Below, piece by piece: positions 9,200-18,793 of a stretch of DNA of 64,000 nucleotides; the stretch's first letter is position 1, and the number at the start of each line of letters is the position of its first letter. Source of the DNA: Limimaricola sp. G21655-S1 (lineage in GTDB: Bacteria; Pseudomonadota; Alphaproteobacteria; Rhodobacterales; Rhodobacteraceae); contig NZ_JAPWGO010000002.1 of assembly GCF_027213785.1 (NCBI RefSeq), positions 327,111-391,110 on the forward strand, in the 5' to 3' direction. The translations under genes were made by a program, and so were the position numbers. The notes below the pieces were generated by a model that saw only the letters and a program-made list of their open reading frames with translations, searched no databases and was not told the DNA's origin.

Positions 9200-9226
9200 A
9201 AGGGGCCGCCACCGCGCGGCCCCTTT
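9200..9226 (+). terminator. rho-independent terminator of gcrA
   Basis: Stem AAGGGGCCGC (9200-9209) pairs perfectly with GCGGCCCCTT (9216-9225) around the six-base loop CACCGC, and a short T-rich tail follows (TTTCTT). It lies 24 bp after the gcrA stop. The inverted repeat could also serve the convergent GrpB-family gene ending at 9243. Confidence 0.85.
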
Positions 9227-9242
9227 CTTCATGCGGCCCCGG

Positions 9243-9776
9243 CTATCCGGCGGCCTTCGAGAGGCGGCGGCACCAGTCCAGCGCCTTCCTTTCGGTCTGC
9301 ATGATGAACGGGGCCTTGCCGTCCTGATAGGCTTCGCGGGATCGCGCCCCGCCATTCGTCAGCCGTAGCTTGAGCGCGCCATAGGCGGCGGCCCGCTCCG
9401 GGTGCTGCCGCAGGTAAGCGCGGAACGCGAGATGCCGCTCGATATGGACCGAACCTTCCGGGTAGACGTGCAGATGATGGGTGTGCCGACCGGCTGCATC
9501 CTTCTTGAGAAAGTAGCGGCGGCCCTCGATGCCGTAGGCACCCATCGCCACGTAGCCCAGCGCGCGCAGCTCGGCCGTTCGCCGATCCAGCTGTCCGAGT
9601 TCCGGCACCACGCCCAGCATGTCGATCACCGGTTTCGCAGGAATTCCGGGTATGGCCGTGCTGCCGATATGGTGCAGGGCGATGGCCATTTCAGCCAGCA
9701 CCGCCTGAACCGCCCGAGCCTCGGCGTCGAACGCGGCGGACCAGTTCGGATCATAGGGCGTGATGAGATCTCGCAT
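9243..9776 (-). CDS. GrpB family protein (UPF0157, nucleotidyltransferase-like)
   Basis: A 177-residue GrpB/UPF0157 protein. Diagnostic blocks are YDPNWSAAFDAEA, the HIGSTAIPGIPAKPVIDML segment, which is the nucleotidyltransferase-fold active-site strand, and HHLHVYPEGS. The family has a nucleotidyltransferase fold and appears as a domain in CoaE fusions; its own reaction is unproven. ATG 9776 gives MRDLITPYDP, the normal family start; the frame extends 15 codons further without support. It is monocistronic, convergent with gcrA and divergent from the metal transporter operon. Confidence 0.88.
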   Translation of the reverse strand: MRDLITPYDPNWSAAFDAEARAVQAVLAEMAIALHHIGSTAIPGIPAKPVIDMLGVVPELGQLDRRTAELRALGYVAMGAYGIEGRRYFLKKDAAGRHTHHLHVYPEGSVHIERHLAFRAYLRQHPERAAAYGALKLRLTNGGARSREAYQDGKAPFIMQTERKALDWCRRLSKAAG

Positions 9777-9843
9777 GCCCGTGCCTAGCGGCAGCCGCGC
9801 CCCGATGCAACGCAACCTCACAGCAAGGCCCTGTCGGGTTAGT

Positions 9844-9888
9844 TGAGAATTATTCGCAATCCAGTTGACTTCTTGCGAATGGTTCGCA
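9844..9888 (+). promoter_or_regulatory. paired inverted-repeat operators and promoter of the sit operon (Mur/Fur-type)
   Basis: Two 15-bp inverted repeats lie before sitA: TGAGAA-TTA-TTCGCA (9844-9858, one mismatch) and TGCGAA-TGG-TTCGCA (9874-9888, perfect). Their centres are 30 bp apart, about three helical turns, so both face the same side. TTGACT (9865-9870) between them could be the -35 box, followed at about 17 bp by the weak -10 ATCTTC, which places the second repeat over the promoter core. Manganese-responsive Mur or another Fur-family repressor is the expected binder in front of Rhodobacterales sit operons; this is inference from context. Confidence 0.65.
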
Positions 9889-9928
9889 TCTTCTCGGTGG
9901 CAGAGTTCTAGTCAATCCGGAGACCTAC

Positions 9929-10816
9929 ATGCGCCCCCTGCCCCTTCTCGCCCTCGGCCTCTCGGTGCTGGCCCTGCCCGCCACCGCGCAGGACAAGCTC
10001 AAGGTGGCGACCAGCTTCACCGTGATCGCCGACATGGCCCGCAACGTCGCGGGCGACGCGGCCGAGGTGGTGTCGATCACCAAGCCGGGCGCGGAGATCC
10101 ACAACTACCAGCCCACGCCGCGCGACATCCTCGGCGTACGCGATGCCGATCTCGTGCTGTGGAACGGGCTGAACCTCGAACTGTGGTTCGAGCAGTTTCT
10201 CGACAATGCGGGCGACCGGCCCGCCGCCGTGATCTCCGAGGGCATCGAGCCGATCTCGATCTCGGGCGGCGAATATGAGGGCAAGCCCAACCCGCATGCC
10301 TGGATGAGCCCCGACAGCGCCGCGATCTATGTCGACAACATCCGCGACGCCATGAGCGAGGCCGATCCCGAGAACGCCGGGACCTATGCCGCCAACGCCG
10401 AGGCCTACAAGGCCGAGATCGCCGCGATGATCGAGCCGCTGCGCGCCGAGATCGAGAAGGTCCCCGAGGAAAAGCGCTGGCTGGTCTCCTGCGAGGGGGC
10501 GTTCAGCTATCTCGCCCGCGACCTCGGGCTGAACGAGCTGTATCTGTGGCCGATCAACGCCGACGCCACCGGCACGCCGCAGCAGGTGCGCCGGGTCATC
10601 GACGGGGTGCGCGAACACGAGATCCCGGCGGTGTTCTGCGAAAGCACCGTCAACACCGACCCGGCCAAGCAGGTCGCACGTGAAACAGGCGCGATCTATG
10701 GCGGCGAGCTCTACGTCGATTCGCTGTCCGAGCCGGACGGCCCGGTGCCGAGCTATCTCGACCTGCTGCGCGTCACCACCGAAACCATCGCCGACGGTCT
10801 GAACGGAGGCGAATGA
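9929..10816 (+). CDS. sitA: metal ABC transporter substrate-binding protein (Mn/Fe, SitA/MntC-like)
   Basis: This 295-residue cluster A-I binding protein delivers divalent metal to the SitCD channel from the periplasm. Residues 1-21 form a Sec signal peptide ending LPATAQ-D. Metal-site histidines are seen in [13 protein letters not shown] and [10 protein letters not shown], with Glu in [10 protein letters not shown] and Asp in [10 protein letters not shown], the His/His/Glu/Asp set typical of Mn/Fe binders. The His-rich loop of ZnuA-type zinc proteins is absent. SD CCGGAGA lies 6 bp before ATG 9929. It begins the four-gene operon and overlaps sitB. Expression is probably repressed by metal through the two upstream repeats. 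Confidence 0.9.
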   Translation: MRPLPLLALGLSVLALPATAQDKLKVATSFTVIADMARNVAGDAAEVVSITKPGAEIHNYQPTPRDILGVRDADLVLWNGLNLELWFEQFLDNAGDRPAAVISEGIEPISISGGEYEGKPNPHAWMSPDSAAIYVDNIRDAMSEADPENAGTYAANAEAYKAEIAAMIEPLRAEIEKVPEEKRWLVSCEGAFSYLARDLGLNELYLWPINADATGTPQQVRRVIDGVREHEIPAVFCESTVNTDPAKQVARETGAIYGGELYVDSLSEPDGPVPSYLDLLRVTTETIADGLNGGE

Positions 10817-11712
10817 TGGATGCCCGCGCCTATCCCGAGCACGCGCAGGGCGCGGGCGCCGGCATTTCCGCCGAGGGTGTCACCGTCTCCTACCGCAACG
10901 GCGTCACGGCGCTGCGCGAGGCCAGCTTCGCGCTGCCCGTCGGCACGATCTCGGCGCTGGTCGGGGTCAACGGCGCGGGTAAGTCCACCCTGTTCAAGGC
11001 GATCATGGGCTTCCTGCCGCTGGCGCGGGGCTCGATCTCGATCCTCGGGCAACCGGTGAAACAGGCGCTCAAATCCGGCCTCGTCGCCTATGTGCCGCAG
11101 GCCGAAGAGGTCGACTGGTCCTTCCCGGTGCTGGTCGAGGACGTGGTGATGATGGGCCGCTACGGGCGCATGGGCTTCCTGCGCAGGCCACGCGCGGCCG
11201 ACCACGCGGCCGTCGCCTTGGCGCTGGAGCGGGTCGGCATGACCGATTTCCGGCGCCGCCAGATCGGCGAGCTGTCGGGCGGCCAGCGCAAGCGGGTCTT
11301 CCTCGCCCGCGCGCTGGCGCAGGACGGGCGGGTGATCCTGCTCGACGAGCCCTTCACCGGCGTCGACGTGCAGACCGAGGAGGCGATCATCCGCCTGCTG
11401 CGCGAACTGCGCGACGAGGGCCGGGTGATGCTGGTCTCAACCCACAACCTCGGCAGCGTACCGGAATTCTGCGACCGCACCGTGCTCGTGAAGGGCACGG
11501 TTCTGGCACATGGCCCGACGCGCGAGGTGTTCACCCGGCCCAATCTCGAGCGCGCCTTCGGCGGCGTGCTGCGGCATTTCGTGCTCGGCGGCGCCGAGCT
11601 GCATCAGGACGAGGATGCCCGCAAGCTGCGCATCCTCTCGGATGATGAACGCCCGCTGGTGTTCTACGACGACCGCCAGCAGACCGGCGGCAGCAACGGG
11701 GGCGAGCGATGA
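10813..11712 (+). CDS. sitB: metal ABC transporter ATP-binding protein
   Basis: This 299-residue ATPase energises metal import. Walker A is GVNGAGKST, the signature is [15 protein letters not shown], Walker B is [12 protein letters not shown] and the switch His is in LVSTHNLG. The FTGVD form is common in Mn/Zn importer ATPases. A C-terminal tail of about 40 residues follows the catalytic domain. Start ATG 10813 overlaps the sitA stop (ATGATG), and its own stop overlaps sitC, so all four genes are translationally coupled. Confidence 0.92.
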   Translation: MMDARAYPEHAQGAGAGISAEGVTVSYRNGVTALREASFALPVGTISALVGVNGAGKSTLFKAIMGFLPLARGSISILGQPVKQALKSGLVAYVPQAEEVDWSFPVLVEDVVMMGRYGRMGFLRRPRAADHAAVALALERVGMTDFRRRQIGELSGGQRKRVFLARALAQDGRVILLDEPFTGVDVQTEEAIIRLLRELRDEGRVMLVSTHNLGSVPEFCDRTVLVKGTVLAHGPTREVFTRPNLERAFGGVLRHFVLGGAELHQDEDARKLRILSDDERPLVFYDDRQQTGGSNGGER

Positions 11713-12557
11713 TCGAAACGCTCACCCTCCCCTTCACCTATGGCTACATGCTCAACGCGATGTGGGTCTCGGCGCTTGTCGGCGCGGTCTGCGCCTTTCT
11801 CTCGGCCTATCTGATGCTCAAGGGCTGGTCGCTGATTGGCGACGCGCTCTCGCATTCGATCGTGCCGGGCGTCGCGGGGGCCTACATGCTGGGCCTGCCC
11901 TTCGCGCTGGGCGCGTTCCTCTCGGGCGGGCTGGCGGCGGCGGCGATGCTGTTCCTGAACCAGCGCACCGGCCTCAAGGAAGACACGGTGATCGGCCTGA
12001 TCTTCACCGGCTTCTTCGGGCTGGGGCTGTTCATGGTCTCGGTCTCGCCGACGCCGGTGGACGTGCAGACCATCATTCTCGGCAACATCCTCGCCATCAC
12101 GCCCGAGGACACGCTCCAGCTCGCCATCATCGGCGCGGTCTGCCTCGTGGTGCTGCTCCTGAAATGGAAGGACCTGATGGTCGCCTTCTTCGACGAGACG
12201 AATGCGCGCTCCGTGGGCCTGCGCCCCGGCATGCTGCGCTTCGTGTTCTTCGTGCTGCTCTCGGCCGCCTGCGTGGCGGCGCTGCAGACCGTGGGCGCGT
12301 TCCTCGTCATCGCCATGGTGGTGACGCCCGGTGCCACGGCCTACCTGCTCACCGATCGCTTTCCGCGGCTGATCGTCATCGCCGTCGCGCTGGGGAGCGT
12401 CACCAGCTTCGTCGGCGCCTATGCCTCCTTCTTTCTCGACGGGGCCACGGGCGGCGTGATCATCACGTTGCAGACGTTGATCTTCCTGCTGGTCTTCGTC
12501 TTCGCGCCCAAGCATGGCTGGCTGGCGGCACGGGCCCGCGCGAGGGCGGCGCTATGA
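11709..12557 (+). CDS. sitC: metal ABC transporter permease
   Basis: A 282-residue ABC-3 family permease with about eight hydrophobic segments. The family block [21 protein letters not shown] is split here as [13 protein letters not shown] and [12 protein letters not shown], and is followed by [16 protein letters not shown]. Together with SitD it forms the membrane channel. The start overlaps sitB and the stop overlaps sitD, both by ATGA. SitC and SitD are clearly paralogous ([13 protein letters not shown] against [13 protein letters not shown]), an ancient duplication normal for this family. Confidence 0.92.
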   Translation: MIETLTLPFTYGYMLNAMWVSALVGAVCAFLSAYLMLKGWSLIGDALSHSIVPGVAGAYMLGLPFALGAFLSGGLAAAAMLFLNQRTGLKEDTVIGLIFTGFFGLGLFMVSVSPTPVDVQTIILGNILAITPEDTLQLAIIGAVCLVVLLLKWKDLMVAFFDETNARSVGLRPGMLRFVFFVLLSAACVAALQTVGAFLVIAMVVTPGATAYLLTDRFPRLIVIAVALGSVTSFVGAYASFFLDGATGGVIITLQTLIFLLVFVFAPKHGWLAARARARAAL

Positions 12558-13399
12558 ACGACTGGTTGCTTCCGTTCCAGCTCGACTTCATGCGCGATGC
12601 CTTCGTGATCGGCGGGCTTATCGCCGTGCCCTGCGCGCTGCTCTCGTGCTTTCTGGTGCTCAAGGGCTGGTCGTTGATGGGCGACGCGGTGAGCCACGCG
12701 GTGCTGCCGGGCGTGGTGCTGGCCTATATCCTGAATATCCCGCTGCTGGTCGGCGCCTTCGTCGCGGGCATGTCCTGCGCGCTGGCGACCGGCTTTCTCG
12801 CCGATCACAGCCGGATCAAACAGGATACGGTGATGGGCGTGGTGTTCTCGGGCATGTTCGGCATCGGCCTGGTGCTCTACACTTGGGTCGAGAGCGAGGT
12901 GCATCTCGACCACATCCTCTTCGGCAACATGCTCGGCGTCGACGCGGCCGATCTGTGGACCGCGGGCATCGTCGGTGGTCTGGTCAGCCTCGCGCTGCTG
13001 GCGCGCTGGCGCGATCTGATGCTGCACGCCTTCGACGCGGCCCATGCGCGCGCGCTGGGCCTGCCGGTGGGACTGTTCCACTACGGGCTGCTGGCGATGC
13101 TGTCGCTGACCATCGTCTCGACGCTCTCGGCGGTCGGCATCATCCTTGCCATCGGCCTGTTGATCGCGCCGGGCGCCATCGCGTTCCTCGTGACCCGCCG
13201 TTTCGGCGCGATGCTCGGCGTGGCGGTGACGGTGACGCTCGCGGCGACATGGGGCGGCGTCTATGCCAGCTTCTGGATCGACAGCGCGCCCGCGCCGACG
13301 ATCATCCTCGGGCTGACGCTGATCTTCGTCGCCGCCTTCGCATGGAAGTCGATCACGATCCGCCGGGCCGAGAACGGGAGGGCTTCCCAGACGGGCTGA
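12554..13399 (+). CDS. sitD: metal ABC transporter permease, second subunit
   Basis: A 281-residue ABC-3 permease, paralogue of SitC, with [17 protein letters not shown] near the N-terminus and the conserved [20 protein letters not shown] segment towards the C-terminus. ATG 12554 overlaps the sitC stop by ATGA. It is the last sit gene; rimO begins 21 bp after the stop with no terminator between them, so rimO may be partly expressed from the metal-regulated promoter. Confidence 0.92.
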   Translation: MNDWLLPFQLDFMRDAFVIGGLIAVPCALLSCFLVLKGWSLMGDAVSHAVLPGVVLAYILNIPLLVGAFVAGMSCALATGFLADHSRIKQDTVMGVVFSGMFGIGLVLYTWVESEVHLDHILFGNMLGVDAADLWTAGIVGGLVSLALLARWRDLMLHAFDAAHARALGLPVGLFHYGLLAMLSLTIVSTLSAVGIILAIGLLIAPGAIAFLVTRRFGAMLGVAVTVTLAATWGGVYASFWIDSAPAPTIILGLTLIFVAAFAWKSITIRRAENGRASQTG

Positions 13400-13419
13400 G
13401 AGCGATTAGATCGCGCCGG

Positions 13420-14799
13420 ATGCAGAACCCGCCGAATCTCCGCCCCGACCTCGCCCCCAAGGCGCGCTTCAACGATGTCGCCCGCCCGGGCCAGCCGACC
13501 ATCGGCATGGTCTCGCTCGGCTGCCCCAAGGCACTGGTCGACAGCGAGCGTATCCTGACCCGGCTCCGGGCCGAAGGCTACGCGATCTCGCCCGACTACG
13601 CCGGCGCCGACGCGGTGATCGTCAACACCTGCGGCTTTCTCGACAGTGCCAAGGCCGAGAGCCTCGACGCGATCGGCGAGGCGCTCAACGAGAACGGCAA
13701 GGTGATCGTCACCGGCTGCCTCGGCGCCGAGCCCGACTACATCACCGGCGCGCACCCGAAAGTGCTGGCCGTCACTGGCCCGCATCAATACGAGCAGGTG
13801 CTCGACGCGGTGCATGGTGCGGTGCCGCCCGCGCCCGATCCCTTCGTCGACCTGCTGCCCGCGCGCGGCATCTCTCTCACGCCCCGGCATTTCAGCTATC
13901 TGAAGATCTCCGAGGGCTGCAATCACAAGTGCAAGTTCTGCATCATCCCCGACATGCGGGGCCGGCTGCAGTCGCGCCCGGCGCATGCGGTGATGCGCGA
14001 GGGCGAGAAGCTCGTCGAGGCCGGTGTGCGCGAGCTTCTGGTGATCAGCCAGGATACCTCGGCCTACGGCCTCGACATCCGCCACGCCGAGGATCGGGGC
14101 CACCGGGCCCATATCACCGATCTGGCGCGCGATCTGGGAAGCCTCGGGGCATGGGTGCGGCTGCACTACGTCTATCCCTACCCGCATGTGCGCGATCTGA
14201 TCCCGCTGATGGCCGATCCGAATTCCGGCCTGCTGCCCTATCTCGACATCCCGTTCCAGCACGGGCACCCGGACGTGCTCAAGCGCATGGCGCGCCCCGC
14301 GGCCTCCGCGAAGACGCTCGATGAAATCGCGGCGTGGCGGTCGATGGCGCCCGATATCACTCTGCGCTCGACCTTCATCGTCGGCTACCCCGGCGAGACC
14401 GAGGCCGAGTTCGACTACATGCTCGACTGGCTCGACGAGGCGCAACTCGACCGGGTCGGCTGCTTCAAATACGAGAACGTCGCGGGGGCCCGGTCGAACG
14501 ACCTGCCGGACCACGTGCCCGAAGAGGTCAAGCAGGAGCGCTGGGAGCGCTTCATGCAGAAGGCGCAGGCGATTTCCGAAGCCAAGCTGGAAGCCAAGGT
14601 GGGCCAGCACCTGCAGGTCATCGTCGACGAGGTCGACGAGGAGGCCGCGACCTGCCGCACCATGGCCGACGCGCCCGAGATCGACGGCAACCTGTTCATC
14701 GACGAGGGGCACGAGATCCTCAAGCCGGGCGACATGCTCACCGTGAAGGTCGACGAGGCCGGCGAATATGATCTCTGGGGCAGGATGATCGGGAGTTGA
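13420..14799 (+). CDS. rimO: ribosomal protein S12 methylthiotransferase RimO
   Basis: A 459-residue radical-SAM methylthiotransferase that modifies the conserved aspartate of ribosomal protein S12. The N-terminal MTTase domain holds its three cysteines in [23 protein letters not shown] and TGCLGAEPD. The radical-SAM cluster motif is CNHKCKFC in [18 protein letters not shown], and a TRAM domain ends the protein ([18 protein letters not shown]). The sequence [13 protein letters not shown] separates RimO from MiaB. ATG 13420 ([10 protein letters not shown]) lies 21 bp after sitD. A small palindrome GCGAT-TAG-ATCGC occupies the gap. Confidence 0.94.
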   Translation: MQNPPNLRPDLAPKARFNDVARPGQPTIGMVSLGCPKALVDSERILTRLRAEGYAISPDYAGADAVIVNTCGFLDSAKAESLDAIGEALNENGKVIVTGCLGAEPDYITGAHPKVLAVTGPHQYEQVLDAVHGAVPPAPDPFVDLLPARGISLTPRHFSYLKISEGCNHKCKFCIIPDMRGRLQSRPAHAVMREGEKLVEAGVRELLVISQDTSAYGLDIRHAEDRGHRAHITDLARDLGSLGAWVRLHYVYPYPHVRDLIPLMADPNSGLLPYLDIPFQHGHPDVLKRMARPAASAKTLDEIAAWRSMAPDITLRSTFIVGYPGETEAEFDYMLDWLDEAQLDRVGCFKYENVAGARSNDLPDHVPEEVKQERWERFMQKAQAISEAKLEAKVGQHLQVIVDEVDEEAATCRTMADAPEIDGNLFIDEGHEILKPGDMLTVKVDEAGEYDLWGRMIGS

Positions 14800-14807
14800 A
14801 GACATGT

Positions 14808-14837
14808 GACGCTTGGGCGGTGTTGCCGCCCTGCGTC
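14808..14837 (+). terminator. hairpin after rimO, possible terminator
   Basis: GACGC-TT-GGGCGG (14808-14820) pairs with CCGCCC-T-GCGTC (14826-14837) around TGTTG, an 11-bp stem with a small internal bulge, 9 bp after the rimO stop. No T-run follows, so intrinsic termination is unsure. It may protect the rimO 3' end or mark a Rho-dependent stop before the kinase gene. Confidence 0.4.
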
Positions 14838-14947
14838 GAACACTAGATGGTCGGAAAATGGCCGCTGGCCGTGATCGCCCCCAAGTGGCATCCTCGGCCG
14901 GGTGGCGCTTTCGTCGGAGAACTCTAACCTTGCTGCAATCCTCTCAA

Positions 14948-15979
14948 ATGCGCCCCCTCGACGATGCCCAGCGGCGGCTGCACGCCGTGCTCAACAACGC
15001 CAGCGTCTCGATCTTCCTGATGGATGACCGGCAGCAATGCGTCTACATGAACCGCGCCGCAGAGCTGCTGACCGGCTGGACGCTGGAGGAGGTCGTCGCG
15101 CTCGACAAGCCGCTGCACGACATCATCCACCATACCTATCCCGACGGCACGCCGTTCCCGCTGCATGAATGCGCCATCGACCGCGCCTTCCCCGAGCACA
15201 ACCAGACCCAGGGCGAGGAGGTCTTCGTCCACCGGGACGGGCATTTCTACCCGGTCGGATTCACCGCCAGCCCGATCCGCGACGAGGAAAGCCAGACCAT
15301 CGGCACGATCATCGAGGTGCGCGACATCTCCGAGAAGAAGCGCGCCCAGGAACGGCAGCGGCTTCTGGTCAACGAGTTGAACCACCGGGTCAAGAACACC
15401 CTCGCCACGGTCCAGTCGATCGCCTGGCAGACCTTCAAGGGCACCGATCCCGAGACCTTCGAGCGGTTCTCGGGTCGGCTGACCACCCTGTCGCGCGCGC
15501 ATAACGTGCTGACCGAGACCGCCTGGGCGGGCGCCTCGCTGCAAGGCATCGCCGATGCCGCCGTCGAGATGATCGCGCCGGGGCGGATCTCCGTGACCGG
15601 CGAGGATCTCGATGTCCACCCCAAGGCGGCGGTGAGCCTGTCGATGGCGCTGCACGAGCTGGGGACCAACGCGCTGAAATACGGGTCGCTCAGCCAGCCC
15701 GACGGCGAGGTCGCGCTCGAATGGGCGGCGGAGCCCGCCGAGGAAGGTCGCACGCATCTGTCGCTGCGCTGGACCGAGCGTGGCGGTCCGCTGGTCGCCC
15801 CGCCCGCGTCGAGGGGCTTCGGCCTGCGGCTGATCGAGCGGCAGGTGGCGATGGAATTCGGCGGCGAGGCGCATGTCGATTTCCGCCCCGAAGGGCTTGT
15901 CTGCCGGATCGACATGCTGCTGCCGCAGCTGCCCGACCCCGTCGCGTTGGAGCCATCCGCCGGGGCCGGACATGGGTAG
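14948..15979 (+). CDS. PAS domain HWE-family sensor histidine kinase
   Basis: A 343-residue soluble kinase with no membrane segment. A PAS domain spans about residues 10-130 (VLNNASVSIFLMDDRQQCVY, then TIIEVRDISEKKRAQ). The phosphoacceptor box is ELNHRVKNTLATVQSIAWQT. The N box is HELGTNALKYGSLS and a WTE-GGP block (LRWTERGGPLV) gives the HWE signature, with GFGLRLIERQV at the G2 position. HWE kinases are typical of alphaproteobacteria and sense light, redox or stress. The signal here is unknown; the PAS lacks the GXNCRFLQ flavin motif of LOV sensors. ATG 14948 is preferred over the frame opening at 14813. It overlaps the receiver gene by 8 bp. Confidence 0.9.
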   Translation: MRPLDDAQRRLHAVLNNASVSIFLMDDRQQCVYMNRAAELLTGWTLEEVVALDKPLHDIIHHTYPDGTPFPLHECAIDRAFPEHNQTQGEEVFVHRDGHFYPVGFTASPIRDEESQTIGTIIEVRDISEKKRAQERQRLLVNELNHRVKNTLATVQSIAWQTFKGTDPETFERFSGRLTTLSRAHNVLTETAWAGASLQGIADAAVEMIAPGRISVTGEDLDVHPKAAVSLSMALHELGTNALKYGSLSQPDGEVALEWAAEPAEEGRTHLSLRWTERGGPLVAPPASRGFGLRLIERQVAMEFGGEAHVDFRPEGLVCRIDMLLPQLPDPVALEPSAGAGHG

Positions 15980-16337
15980 CGGGGAGCTAACCGGCGTGCG
16001 GGTGCTTCTGGTCGAGGACGAATGCATCGTCGCGATGCTGGGCGAGGACGTGCTCAGCGAGGCCGGCTGCCGGGTCACGGTGGCGATGCGGCTCAGCGAG
16101 GCGTTGCGCGCCGCCGAGGAGAGCGATCTCGACGTGGCGATTCTCGACGTGAATCTCGGCAACGAGACGAGCTATCCGGTGGCTGAGCTGCTCGAAGAAC
16201 GCAAGATTCCCTTCATCTTCGCTACCGGCTACGCCTCGGCCGGCCTCGCGGGCAGCTACGCCAAGCACCCTTGCGTGCAAAAGCCCTACGATCCCGGCCA
16301 ACTGCTGGCCGCCGCGCGGGCGGTCATCGGGACCTGA
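15972..16337 (+). CDS. single-domain response regulator (CheY-like)
   Basis: A 121-residue receiver with no output domain. The acidic pair is in LLVEDECIV, the phosphoacceptor Asp in VAILDVNLG, the switch Thr in FIFATGYAS and the Lys in VQKPYDPG. It overlaps the end of the HWE kinase gene by 8 bp and is surely its partner. Without an effector domain it must act by protein contact or as a phosphate sink, as is common for HWE-kinase-linked receivers. FATGYA is the family's typical alpha4 entry. Confidence 0.9.
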   Translation: MGSGELTGVRVLLVEDECIVAMLGEDVLSEAGCRVTVAMRLSEALRAAEESDLDVAILDVNLGNETSYPVAELLEERKIPFIFATGYASAGLAGSYAKHPCVQKPYDPGQLLAAARAVIGT

Positions 16338-16548
16338 GCGCCGACGACCGGCATCGGACCCGGCCTGATGCCCCGTTCACAAGAGGCAGGCGCAACCAGC
16401 TTCGCCTCGCCCAAGGGCGACTGAGAAATCTCACATTCTTCAAGACTGACAACCGGGCTCGGTGCAGCTCTCCGCCCCGTTCCCTGAGCCCAGCCGCCAC
16501 CTGCCACCGCTATGGGCAGGGTCTCCCCTGCCCTGCGCCGGCTCCAGC

Positions 16549-16599
16549 ATCGACGCGGAATCCCAGCCGGCCCTGCAAGGGGCCGGCCGGGATGTCGAT
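16549..16599 (-). terminator. large imperfect hairpin ending the opp operon
   Basis: ATCGAC (16549-16554) pairs with GTCGAT (16594-16599). Inside it, ATCCC pairs with GGGAT, and innermost CCGGCCC pairs with GGGCCGG around TGCAAG. The outer arm overlaps the oppF stop codon. There is no T-run on the minus strand side, so this is a strong 3' hairpin rather than a textbook terminator. The remaining 211 bp up to the receiver gene (16338-16548) show no coding or other signal. Confidence 0.5.
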
Positions 16600-17819
16600 C
16601 AGCCCGCCATCTGCCGCGCGGAATCGAGTACGCTGGGCTCTTCGTGATAGGGACAGGCCACGCGGTGACCGTCGCCCAGATCGAGCATCGGCGGCAGGCC
16701 CTCGGCGCAATCGGGATGCGCCTTGGGGCAGCGGGTGCGGAACACGCAACCCGAGGGCGGGTTCATCGGCGAAGGCAGCTCGCCGCCCAGCACCGGGCGC
16801 TGACGCTTGCGCTCCAGCACCGGGTCGGGGATCGGCACGCTCGCGATGAGCGCCTGCGTATAGGGGTGCTCGGGGCTGGTGGTCAGCGCCTTGGACTTGG
16901 CCACCTCCATCACCCGGCCCAGATACATCACCACGATCCGGTCGGAGATGTGCTTCACGACCGAGAGGTCATGCGCGATGAAGATCATCGCCAGCCCCAT
17001 GTCGCGCTGCAGTTCCTTCAGGAGGTTCACCACCTGCGCCTGCACCGAGACGTCGAGCGCCGAGACCGGCTCGTCGCAGATCAAGAGCTTGGGCTTGAGG
17101 ATCAGCGCGCGGGCGATGCCGATGCGCTGGCACTGACCGCCCGAGAACTCGTGCGGGTAACGGTTCACGAGGTTCGGTAGCAGCCCGACCCGCTCCATCA
17201 GCTCGGCCACCCGGCGGCGCACCTCCTTGCGGGGCGTCTTGGGCTCGTGCGTGACCAGCGGCTCGGCGATGATGTCGCCCACCGTCATGCGCGGGTTGAG
17301 CGCGGCCAGGGGGTCCTGGAACACCATCTGCACGTCCTTGCGATGAACGCGGCGCTGGCGCTCTGTCATCGAGGCGAGGTCCTGGCCCTCGAACTCGATG
17401 CGGCCGCCGGTCGAGGCGATGGTGCCGACGATGGCACGCGCCAGCGTCGACTTGCCCGAGCCGCTCTCGCCCACCACGCCGAGGCTCTCGCCCGGTGCGA
17501 GGTCGAAGCTGATGCCGCCGACGGCGTGCAGCTTCTTCGAGGGCGTCCAGGGCCAGGCGCCACGCGGGCGGATGTCGAAGGCCACGCGCAGGTCCTCGAC
17601 CCGCAGGATCGGCGCGGCGAGTCGGCCGGTGCGGTCGGGGCGACCGCCATTGCCGGCCCGCTCCGCGACCGGCGCGTCCTTGTGCGCCACCTCGGCCGGC
17701 GCGGGCGATGGCGGCGTCGCCACCGGCGTGCCGGAGGCCGGGGGCGCGGCGGGGATCGGATCGCCCGCCGCGTCGCGGCCCTCGGCCTCGGTGAACTTGT
17801 CGTCCTTGGGATCGGTCAT
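16599..17819 (-). CDS. oppF: oligopeptide ABC transporter ATP-binding protein OppF
   Basis: A 406-residue ATPase with Walker A GESGSGKSTLAR, signature FSGGQCQRIGIARAL, Walker B LLICDEPVSALDVS and the C-terminal OppF/DppF iron-sulfur-like cysteine region CVFRTRCPKAHPDC. An unusual N-terminal extension of about 75 residues precedes the ABC domain and is rich in Pro, Ala and Asp. It looks disordered; family members usually start near ILRVEDLRVAF. ATG 17819 shares one base with the oppD stop (TGATG), supporting this start and the extension. It powers peptide import with OppD. Confidence 0.9.
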   Translation of the reverse strand: MTDPKDDKFTEAEGRDAAGDPIPAAPPASGTPVATPPSPAPAEVAHKDAPVAERAGNGGRPDRTGRLAAPILRVEDLRVAFDIRPRGAWPWTPSKKLHAVGGISFDLAPGESLGVVGESGSGKSTLARAIVGTIASTGGRIEFEGQDLASMTERQRRVHRKDVQMVFQDPLAALNPRMTVGDIIAEPLVTHEPKTPRKEVRRRVAELMERVGLLPNLVNRYPHEFSGGQCQRIGIARALILKPKLLICDEPVSALDVSVQAQVVNLLKELQRDMGLAMIFIAHDLSVVKHISDRIVVMYLGRVMEVAKSKALTTSPEHPYTQALIASVPIPDPVLERKRQRPVLGGELPSPMNPPSGCVFRTRCPKAHPDCAEGLPPMLDLGDGHRVACPYHEEPSVLDSARQMAG

Positions 17820-18793
17820 CACTTCACCTCCTCGACGGGGGCATGGCAGGCACGGCGCAGCATGGGATAGCCCTCGGCGGGCAGCAGCTCGGGGCGCACC
17901 GTCGGGCACGGCCCATGCGCCCAAGCGCAGCGCGGCGTGAAGGGGCAGCCCTTGGGCAGCCGCGACATGTCCGGCGGCTCGCCCGCGATGGTCGAGAGCG
18001 TCTCGTCATCGCGGTCGATGCGCGGCACGGCGCGCAGCAGACCCAGCGTGTAGGGATGGGTGGGCCGTTCGAACAGCGTGTCGGTCGGTCCGGTCTCCAT
18101 GATCTGGCCGCCATACATCACGAGCGTGCGCTCGCAGGTGTCGGCGACGATGCCGAGATCATGGGTGATCAGGATGATCGCGGTGCCGAATTCCTGCCGG
18201 ATCTCGGCCATCAGCTCCATGATCTGCGCCTGCACTGTCACGTCGAGCGCGGTGGTCGGCTCGTCGGCGATCAGGAGCCGCGGCTGGCACAGCAGCGCCA
18301 TGGCGATCATGATCCGCTGCCGCATCCCGCCCGAGAACTCGTGCGGGAACATGGTGATGCGGTTCTTGGCATCGGGAATCTTCACCGCGTCGAGCATCTT
18401 CGTGGCCTCGGCGATCGCGTCGCGCTTGGTCATACCCTTGTGCAGGGTCAGCACCTCGGCCATCTGCTCGGAAATCCGCATGTAGGGATTGAGCGAGGTC
18501 ATCGGGTCCTGGAAGATCATGCCGATCTCCTCGGACCGGACCCGGTTCAGCTCCTTCTGCTTCAGCTCCAGCAGGTTGCGCCCGTCATAGCGGATCTGCC
18601 CCGTGGCGCGCCCGTTGCGCGCCAAGAGCCCCATCGCGGCAAAGGCGGTCTGGCTCTTGCCCGAGCCGCTCTCGCCGACGATGGCGAGGGTCTCGCCCTC
18701 CTCCACCGAGAAGGACACGCCGTTGACGGCGTTCACCTCGCCATCGCCGGTGGTGAAGGTGACGCGCAGGTCTTCGATGTCGAGCAGGGCCAT
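17819..18793 (-). CDS. oppD: oligopeptide ABC transporter ATP-binding protein OppD
   Basis: A 324-residue ATPase with Walker A GESGSGKSQTAFAA, signature FSGGMRQRIMIAMAL, Walker B LLIADEPTTALDVT, switch His ILITHDLGIV, and the OppD C-terminal motif CPFTPRCAWAHGPC with its conserved cysteines. Length is normal. It joins oppC and oppF by one-base TGATG overlaps on both sides, so the three genes are translated as a coupled unit. Confidence 0.93.
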   Translation of the reverse strand: MALLDIEDLRVTFTTGDGEVNAVNGVSFSVEEGETLAIVGESGSGKSQTAFAAMGLLARNGRATGQIRYDGRNLLELKQKELNRVRSEEIGMIFQDPMTSLNPYMRISEQMAEVLTLHKGMTKRDAIAEATKMLDAVKIPDAKNRITMFPHEFSGGMRQRIMIAMALLCQPRLLIADEPTTALDVTVQAQIMELMAEIRQEFGTAIILITHDLGIVADTCERTLVMYGGQIMETGPTDTLFERPTHPYTLGLLRAVPRIDRDDETLSTIAGEPPDMSRLPKGCPFTPRCAWAHGPCPTVRPELLPAEGYPMLRRACHAPVEEVK

